From CAZYCC01 sp964645985 (GTDB taxonomy: Bacteria; Bacillota; Clostridia; Oscillospirales; CAG-272), in NCBI GenBank assembly GCA_964645985.1, contig CAZYCC010000044.1:1-11542 (forward strand): a stretch of DNA of 11,542 nt, in the 5' to 3' direction. The position numbers and the translations under genes are program-made. A model generated the notes under the pieces. That model made no database searches and had not been told where the DNA came from. It saw only the letters and a list, made by a program, of their open reading frames with translations. Shown piece after piece: positions 6,527-11,542 of this stretch (position 1 is its first letter; each line of letters opens with the position of its first letter).

Positions 6527-8473
6527 ATGGCACCCCCTCCGATGGGCAGCCGCGAGGCGCTCTACGAGAAAATGAAGGTTCCCCCGCCGACCTCTTGGCG
6601 GGATCTGCCGCGCTACCTCAAGGAAGTGCTCGGCGGGACCTTCTCGCGGCTCGGGTATATCTTCCGCCTCGTCTACGAGGCGCGCCCGAGCCTGCTTTAT
6701 GTGATGATCTTTATGGCGATCTTCAACGGCGTCATGCCTGTTGTCGGCACCTATATCACGGCAAACCTGCTCTCAATGATCGTGCGGCGGCTCAGCGACC
6801 CGACGGTCAACCTCTGGATCCCGCTCATCTTTCAGTTCGGGTACTCTTTTCTCTATACCCTCGTCAACAGCCTCAACGGCATTGTCACCAACATCTCGGG
6901 CGAGCTGGTGACCAACCACGTCAAAGTTAAGATTATGAACAAGGCGAAGGAGGTGGACCTCGCCTCCTTCGATATGCCCGACTTCTACGAGCGGCTCGAG
7001 AACGCCAACCGCGAGGCGGGTTCGCGCCCGGTCAACATTATGGAGAACACCTTCGGGATGGTCAGCCGGATTATCTCGATGGTCAGCTATATCGTTATCC
7101 TCTGCGGGCTAATCTTCCGCCTCGACTGGTACGCGGGGCTCTTCGCCTTCCTGTTCGTCGCCCTCTCGGTAACGACCGCGCTCGTCTCCTTCCGCTTCCG
7201 CCGCAAACGGTTTCTCTATATGCGCAACCGCAGCAAGGACCGCCGGCAGATGAACTACTACAGCGATATGCTGGTCAACAAGGATATGGTCAAGGAGCTG
7301 CGCCTCTTTGACCTGTCGGATGTCTTCATCGGGCGCTACAAGGAGGTTTTCGGGCGGTACTTTAAGGGGCTGCGCAGCCTCATCTACCGCGAGAACGGCT
7401 GGAACCTCACCTTAAACCTTTTAACGACCGTCGTCAACTGCATTCTCTTCTACATCATCGCGACGAACATCGGCCAAATCGGCGATTACACCATCTACAC
7501 GGGCGCGCTCAACTCGGTTTCCTCCGCGATGACCAATATCATCACGACCTTGGGCAGCATCTACGAGGGGACGCTCTTCATCGACAATATGATTCTCTTT
7601 ATGAAAGAGAAGCGCACGATAGTCCCGTCCCTTGAGACGCCGCGCGAGCCCGTGCGCCACATCGGCCACCGCATCGAGGTGCGCAATGTCTCCTTCGCCT
7701 ATCCCGGCAGCGACCGGCGGGTGCTGCGCAACATCAACTTCACGCTCGAGCCGGGAGACACGGCGGTGCTTGTCGGCCTCAACGGCGCGGGCAAAACGAC
7801 GCTTATCAAGCTCTTAACGCGCCTATATGACCCGACCGAGGGCGAGATTCTCCTCGACGGGCACAACATCAAGGAGTACGACACCGAGGAGCTCTACCGC
7901 CTGTACGGCATTATTTTCCAAGACTTCGGCAAATATGCGGTCACCGTTGAGGAGAACATCCGCTTCGGCGACATCGGCAAGGAGCACCGCCCGGGCGATG
8001 TGCAGGAATCCGCCGAGCAGGCGGCGGCGAGCACCTTCATCGAGGCGCTGCCGCACGGGTTCGACACGCCTCTCATGCGCTATTTTGAGCCGGACGGTAT
8101 TGAGCTGTCGATCGGGCAGTGGCAGAAATTGTCGGTCGCGCGCGCCTTCTACGCCGACTCGGACATCCTCATCTTAGATGAGCCGACGGCGAGCCTCGAC
8201 CCGATGGCGGAGCAGGAAATCTTCAACCAGTTCGACCGCCTGCGCGGCGAGAGCGGATCGGGCGGCAAGAAGACCAAAACGACGATTTTCGTTTCGCACC
8301 GCCTCTCCTCCGCAACGGTCGCCGACAAGATTATTCTCCTTAAAAACGGGCAGATCGCAGAGATGGGCGACCACCACACCCTGATGGCGAAAAAAGGCGA
8401 GTACTACACCCTCTTCAGCACCCAGGCAAAGCGCTACGTAGAGGGCAGCGAGGGGGAAGAGCTTCGCCCGTGA
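6527..8473 (+). CDS. ABC transporter, fused membrane and ATPase domains (exporter type)
   Basis: 648 aa half-transporter that would act as a dimer in the cytoplasmic membrane. About 40 soluble residues precede a six-helix exporter-type membrane domain (roughly 50-345). The ATPase domain then shows Walker A G417-L-N-G-A-G-K423-T, Q-loop Q465, signature L527-S-I-G-Q531, Walker B with D551-E552, and H-loop H591, so all catalytic residues are present. The signature has Ile in place of the first Gly. The setting 'YFEPDGIELSIGQWQK' resembles the GGQWQK branch that includes NisT-like lantibiotic exporters, but there is no peptidase domain and no precursor peptide or modification gene nearby, so the cargo is unknown. 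The start ATG follows AGGTGA by four bases. No promoter was found in the 147 bases before it, so it may share the racemase transcript. prfC follows after 31 bases. Confidence 0.9.
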   Translation: MAPPPMGSREALYEKMKVPPPTSWRDLPRYLKEVLGGTFSRLGYIFRLVYEARPSLLYVMIFMAIFNGVMPVVGTYITANLLSMIVRRLSDPTVNLWIPLIFQFGYSFLYTLVNSLNGIVTNISGELVTNHVKVKIMNKAKEVDLASFDMPDFYERLENANREAGSRPVNIMENTFGMVSRIISMVSYIVILCGLIFRLDWYAGLFAFLFVALSVTTALVSFRFRRKRFLYMRNRSKDRRQMNYYSDMLVNKDMVKELRLFDLSDVFIGRYKEVFGRYFKGLRSLIYRENGWNLTLNLLTTVVNCILFYIIATNIGQIGDYTIYTGALNSVSSAMTNIITTLGSIYEGTLFIDNMILFMKEKRTIVPSLETPREPVRHIGHRIEVRNVSFAYPGSDRRVLRNINFTLEPGDTAVLVGLNGAGKTTLIKLLTRLYDPTEGEILLDGHNIKEYDTEELYRLYGIIFQDFGKYAVTVEENIRFGDIGKEHRPGDVQESAEQAAASTFIEALPHGFDTPLMRYFEPDGIELSIGQWQKLSVARAFYADSDILILDEPTASLDPMAEQEIFNQFDRLRGESGSGGKKTKTTIFVSHRLSSATVADKIILLKNGQIAEMGDHHTLMAKKGEYYTLFSTQAKRYVEGSEGEELRP

Positions 8474-8504
8474 TTTTACATCCCCGCTCTTTTTTATTTC
8501 TTCT

Positions 8505-10103
8505 ATGTCTCTTTCTACTTCTTCCGAGATTTTGCGGCGGCGAACCTTCGCCATCATTTCGCACCCGGACGCGGGGAAGACCACGCTCACCGAGAAGCTG
8601 CTGCTCTACGGCGGGGCGAGGAGCGAGGCGGGGATGGTCAAGGCGAAAGGCCGCGCCCGCGCCGCCACCTCCGACTGGATGGAGATCGAGCGCAAGCGCG
8701 GCATCTCGGTGACCTCGAGCGTGATGCAGTTCGAGCACGCGGGGTATGTCATCAACATCCTCGATACACCGGGGCACGAGGACTTCTCCGAGGACACCTA
8801 CCGCACGCTGATGGCGGCAGACAGCGCGGTGATGGTCATCGACGGGGCGAAGGGCATCGAGCCGCAGACCCGCAAGCTCTTCCGCGTCTGCGCGCGCCGC
8901 GGCATTCCCATTTTTACCTTTATCAACAAGCTCGACCGCGACATCCGCGACCCCTTCGACCTGCTCGACGAGCTGGAGCGCGAGTTTTCCATCGGCGCGT
9001 ATCCTGTCAACTGGCCGATCGGCAGCGGAGTCTCCTTTCGCGGGGTGTTCGATCGCGCGCGGCGGGAAATTCTCACCTACGAGCGCGCCGACTCTCATGC
9101 CGGGCGCGAAAAAATCGAGGCGATTCCGGTCGAGCTGGGGGACGACGCGCGCCTATTTGAACTACTCGGGCGGGAGCAGACCGCGCGCCTTCGCGAGGAG
9201 GTGGAACTGCTTGACGGCGCGGGGTACGACTTTAGCCTTTCGCGCGTGCGCGAGGGCAAACTAACGCCGGTCTTTTTCGGCTCCGCCCTCAACAACTTCG
9301 GCGTCGAGCCGTTTCTGCGCGAGTTTCTCGCGATGACGACGCCCCCGCTGCCGCATCTCTCGGGAGAGCGGCAGGTTGCGCCCGATGAGGAGGGGTTCTC
9401 CGCCTTCGTTTTCAAAATTCAGGCGAACATGAACCGCGCGCACCGCGACCGCATCGCGTTTTTCCGCATTTGCTCAGGCTGCTTTATGCGCGAGCGCGAG
9501 TATCTGCATGTGCAGAGCGGCAAGGTCGCGCGCCTCTCGCGACCTCTCACCATGATGGCAAACGACCGCGCCGGTATCGATCGCGCCTTCGCGGGCGATG
9601 TTATCGGAGTCTTCGACCCCGGCGTTTTCGCGATAGGCGACACGGTCTGCGAGCCATCGATGGACGTGCGCTACGGCGGCATTCCGACCTTCGCGCCCGA
9701 ACATTTCGCGCAAATCGAACAGAAGGACGCCCTGCGGCGCAAGCAATTCGCGCAGGGGCTGCGGGAAATTGCCGAGGAGGGGGCGATTCAAATCTTCACG
9801 CAGCCGGGCGGGGGGCTCGAGCGCGTCACCGTCGGGGTCGTGGGCCCGCTGCAATTCGACGTGCTCGCCGCGCGCATGGAGAGCGAGTACGGCGTCACCT
9901 ATCACCGCACGGATCTGCCGCACACGATTATCCGCCGCCTGCCCGAGGGCGCGCGGGTAGACACGTTGAACCTCGCCGAAAGCACCCTGCACCTCGCCGA
10001 CACGCGCGGGCGGGAGTACCTCCTCTTCGCCGGCGAGTGGTCGCTGCGCTGGGCGCTCGAGAAAAACAAGGATCTCACGCTTGAGGAATTTGACGAGCAG
10101 TGA
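8505..10103 (+). CDS. prfC: Peptide chain release factor 3 (translational GTPase)
   Basis: 532 aa, close to the usual ~529. RF3 is a ribosome-associated GTPase that recycles RF1/RF2 after peptide release and takes part in quality control. GTPase motifs are complete: G1 H20-P-D-A-G-K-T-T27, G2 in R65-G-I-S-V, G3 D87-T-P-G-H91, G4 N141-K-L-D. 'ATSDWMEIERKRGISVTSSV' is diagnostic of RF3 against EF-G or other family members. 'GVVGPLQFDVLAARM' marks the C-terminal part. The ATG lacks a Shine-Dalgarno sequence: the 31 bases before it are pyrimidine-rich with a run of six T, and no better start exists nearby. It lies directly after the ABC transporter and may be co-transcribed. No promoter was seen. 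Confidence 0.96.
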   Translation: MSLSTSSEILRRRTFAIISHPDAGKTTLTEKLLLYGGARSEAGMVKAKGRARAATSDWMEIERKRGISVTSSVMQFEHAGYVINILDTPGHEDFSEDTYRTLMAADSAVMVIDGAKGIEPQTRKLFRVCARRGIPIFTFINKLDRDIRDPFDLLDELEREFSIGAYPVNWPIGSGVSFRGVFDRARREILTYERADSHAGREKIEAIPVELGDDARLFELLGREQTARLREEVELLDGAGYDFSLSRVREGKLTPVFFGSALNNFGVEPFLREFLAMTTPPLPHLSGERQVAPDEEGFSAFVFKIQANMNRAHRDRIAFFRICSGCFMREREYLHVQSGKVARLSRPLTMMANDRAGIDRAFAGDVIGVFDPGVFAIGDTVCEPSMDVRYGGIPTFAPEHFAQIEQKDALRRKQFAQGLREIAEEGAIQIFTQPGGGLERVTVGVVGPLQFDVLAARMESEYGVTYHRTDLPHTIIRRLPEGARVDTLNLAESTLHLADTRGREYLLFAGEWSLRWALEKNKDLTLEEFDEQ

Positions 10104-10230
10104 TCGAGCCGCGGCGCGGGAACGCTCGCGGGAAAACTCACGCGGGCGGGAGCGGCGCGCCGACGCGCGGGCGAGATGCCATCGCGCGGCAAATCGGGTA
10201 TTCGCGGGGGTTGTCAAGCCCCGAATGCAG

Positions 10231-10258
10231 AAATTTTCGCTCTTTTGAAAATTTTTCC
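10231..10258 (+). terminator. Weak terminator-like hairpin after prfC
   Basis: Inverted repeat AAATTTTC (10231-10238) and GAAAATTT (10247-10254) with an 8-base loop, followed by TT. The stem is A/T-rich, so stability is low. It may serve as a first terminator for the plus-strand cluster, but the stronger hairpin at 10384 is the better candidate. Confidence 0.3.
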
Positions 10259-10383
10259 AAAGGGGGCGAAGTTGGGCAGCTTTTGCGTCGCGGGCGCGGG
10301 TTTGATTTCCCTTCGTTTCCCCTCGATCTGTGTTTCGAAAACTTCTGTTCCTGTTTCCTCATCGCGTTTTCGGTCAAACATAG

Positions 10384-10413
10384 AATCCCCCGCCGAAAGG
10401 CGGGGGATTTTAT
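10384..10413. terminator. Bidirectional hairpin terminator between prfC and thiT
   Basis: An 11-bp G/C-rich stem (10384-10394 with 10399-10409) closed by a GAAA tetraloop. On the plus strand it runs into TTTTAT, suiting termination of the prfC transcript. On the minus strand it lies 20 bases past the thiT stop, but the following T-run is poor (CTATGTTT), so it is likely weaker in that direction. Confidence 0.75.
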
Positions 10414-10431
10414 GGAGAAGGAGAGGGATGT

Positions 10432-11313
10432 TCACTTGTTGTCCGTCCTCGCGAAGCGCCGAGACAGAACCCATGAAGCGATGGCGAGGGCGAGGCAGAG
10501 GGCGACGACAACGATGACATCGACAAAATCGGAAACAGAAGTTTGCGAGAATCCCACAAAGCTGAACGCGCCGCTCTCGGGGTCTTGCAGGAGCGGCAAG
10601 ACACGCACCGTCGGGAAGATGACCGCAACGGCTACGCTAACGACGCCGATCACGCGCAGCGCCGGCAGAAGGGGCGATACGCCCCCTTTCTTTTCGCGCA
10701 CGATTCTTTCGGGGATCTGCTTTTTGAAGTCGAGGATGCTGCCGAGCGCGCCCGCCGTCACGGCGAGGACGATGGTCTCGGGAACCATATAAGTCGCGTT
10801 GTAGGAGAGCGAATAGATGAGCGCTGCGGCGGTCGGGATGGAGATGCCTGCCCAGATCGTCGCGCCGGTGATGACATGGCAGATGTAGCGCAGGACGCAG
10901 ACGAGGATACTGCCGCAAACGAGGGCGGTGCTCTGTGAGATCCCCCACTTCTTCTCGAAGCGGCGGAAGATGCCGCCTAAGCCGATGACGGCGAAGGCGA
11001 CGAGATAGTCGAGCAAAACGAGGACGAGGATCGATTGCCAGGTGGTGAAATAGGCGACATTGTCCAGCCCCAGCAACTGCTGCACGATGCCGTGCACCAG
11101 CCCGGCGCCGAGACCATACCAAACGCCGTAGCGATAGGAGACGAGCAAAATCGGCAGCATCGAGGCGAGCGTCACCGATCCGCCGTAGGGCAGGTGAACA
11201 AGCTTAATCAGGCTGAGGACGGTGGCGAAGGCGACCAGCACCGCGCTCTCTGTGAGGGCGCCGATCTTCTTGCGGTTCCGCCGGATGAGTTCTTCCGTGC
11301 TTGCGTTTGCCAT
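10432..11313 (-). CDS. thiT: Thiamine-specific ECF transporter S component ThiT, with C-terminal extension
   Basis: 293 aa membrane protein that captures thiamine for import by the shared ECF module. The first ~200 residues match ThiT: 'ASMLPILLVSYRYGVWYGLG' (50-69), H146, W154, Y167 and N172. From memory of the Lactococcus ThiT structure, the ligand residues His125, Trp133, Tyr146 and Asn151 have exactly the same spacing. An AxxxA docking pattern (A24/A28) lies in helix 1. ThiT is usually ~180-200 aa; here about 90 extra residues follow a basic linker (~196-210) and include two more hydrophobic segments (~220-242 and ~262-282) of unknown role. ATG 11313 is preceded by AAAGGA at seven bases. 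Control by the TPP riboswitch directly upstream independently supports the assignment. EcfA, EcfA' and EcfT are not in the window. Confidence 0.93.
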   Translation of the reverse strand: MANASTEELIRRNRKKIGALTESAVLVAFATVLSLIKLVHLPYGGSVTLASMLPILLVSYRYGVWYGLGAGLVHGIVQQLLGLDNVAYFTTWQSILVLVLLDYLVAFAVIGLGGIFRRFEKKWGISQSTALVCGSILVCVLRYICHVITGATIWAGISIPTAAALIYSLSYNATYMVPETIVLAVTAGALGSILDFKKQIPERIVREKKGGVSPLLPALRVIGVVSVAVAVIFPTVRVLPLLQDPESGAFSFVGFSQTSVSDFVDVIVVVALCLALAIASWVLSRRFARTDNK

Positions 11314-11328
11314 AGCGCTGTCCTTTCC

Positions 11329-11359
11329 AAAAGAAAACCGCAGCCGGGCGGGGCTGCGG
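11329..11359 (-). terminator. Riboswitch-controlled terminator in the thiT leader
   Basis: On the minus strand CCGCAGCC (11359-11352) pairs with GGCTGCGG (11345-11338) around a 6-base loop, followed by TTTTCTTTT. It lies between the TPP aptamer and the thiT ribosome site, so it is the expression platform: thiamine pyrophosphate binding should allow it to form and stop transcription before thiT. Confidence 0.88.
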
Positions 11360-11384
11360 GATGCGGGGGCATTGCGCTCGCGAC

Positions 11385-11468
11385 GACAGCTTCCTACGCC
11401 GGCATTGTCCGGGTCAGGTCAAGGGTTCGGAAAACCGTCTCAGCTCGCCCCCCGCGGGCACCCCTGCC
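11385..11468 (-). ncRNA. TPP (thiamine pyrophosphate) riboswitch aptamer
   Basis: Minus-strand sequence carries the conserved TPP-aptamer elements in order: CTGAGA (11443-11438), ACCCTTGACCTGA, and then GGACAATGCCGGCGTAGGAA. The closing stem P1 can be drawn as GGCAG (11468-11464) with CTGTC (11389-11385), including one G-U pair. It starts about 12 bases after the predicted transcription start and controls the thiamine transporter gene, an expected pairing. Confidence 0.96.
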
Positions 11469-11486
11469 ATATTCGTGTGCGAAGAA

Positions 11487-11515
11487 AGTATAACACAAGC
11501 GGGAGGGGATGTCAA
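11487..11515 (-). promoter_or_regulatory. Sigma-A promoter of the thiT riboswitch leader
   Basis: On the minus strand: perfect -35 TTGACA (11515-11510), 17-base spacer, -10 TATACT (11492-11487), with TG one base before the -10. Transcription should begin near 11480, just ahead of the TPP aptamer, giving a leader of about 167 bases. This is the strongest promoter in the window, as expected when control is exerted afterwards by attenuation. Confidence 0.92.
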
Positions 11516-11542
11516 GGGGTCTCTTGCAAAAATGCGCAGGAG

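Larger units (their letters stand above)
10104..10431. other. Convergent intergenic region
   Basis: Lies between the 3' ends of prfC and thiT. Apart from two hairpins (10231-10254 and 10384-10413) I see no gene. The centre (10228-10262) is A/T-rich, contrasting with its surroundings. Confidence 0.6.

Noticed and set aside
9474..10217. 247-codon minus-strand frame opposite prfC
   Set aside because: Antisense shadow of a firmly identified gene, beginning in the convergent spacer without a promoter.
1..11542. CRISPR arrays, tRNA or rRNA genes, insertion sequences, prophage genes
   Set aside because: No regularly spaced repeats, no RNA-gene signatures other than the TPP riboswitch, and no transposase or integrase-like protein in any frame I read.

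Overview
The window is very GC-rich, with codons that strongly favour G or C in third position. It still carries a Firmicutes-style gene set: two S components of energy-coupling-factor (ECF) vitamin transporters, a TPP riboswitch of the transcription-terminator type, AGGAGG-type ribosome binding sites and near-consensus sigma-A promoters. The best guess is an uncultured high-GC member of the Clostridia, known from metagenome assembly. A 100-base run of N flanked by two identical 55-base copies (3006-3060 and 3161-3215) looks like a scaffolding join left by a k=55 assembler rather than real DNA.

Layout from left to right. Positions 1-1982 (minus) hold the N-terminal ~660 residues of a secreted von Willebrand factor A (VWA) protein, cut by the window edge. 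It has its own promoter at 2078-2106. Just upstream, a strong terminator (2118-2154) closes the gene for an ECF S component (2220-2936, minus). Beyond the gap lies a complete acyl-adenylate-ligase homologue (3263-4984, minus) whose catalytic motifs are largely eroded; it has a good promoter at 5015-5043. A ~640-base stretch with no convincing gene separates it from a divergent plus-strand cluster: an Asp/Glu racemase family protein (5684-6379), an ABC exporter half-transporter (6527-8473) and peptide chain release factor 3, prfC (8505-10103). A convergent intergenic region with a bidirectional hairpin terminator follows. The right end is a complete thiamine-uptake unit on the minus strand: promoter, TPP riboswitch, terminator and thiT (10432-11313).

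How it fits together: thiT and the second S component would both need the shared EcfA/EcfA'/EcfT energising module, which is not in this window. Racemase, ABC exporter and prfC run in one direction, and only one convincing promoter was seen, ahead of the racemase, so co-transcription is possible. No CRISPR array, insertion sequence, tRNA, rRNA or phage gene was recognised. I did not find a clear new multi-gene system. The most unusual items are the eroded ligase, the mosaic base composition inside the VWA gene, a decayed 7-base tandem repeat at the start of the ECF gene, and the assembly join.
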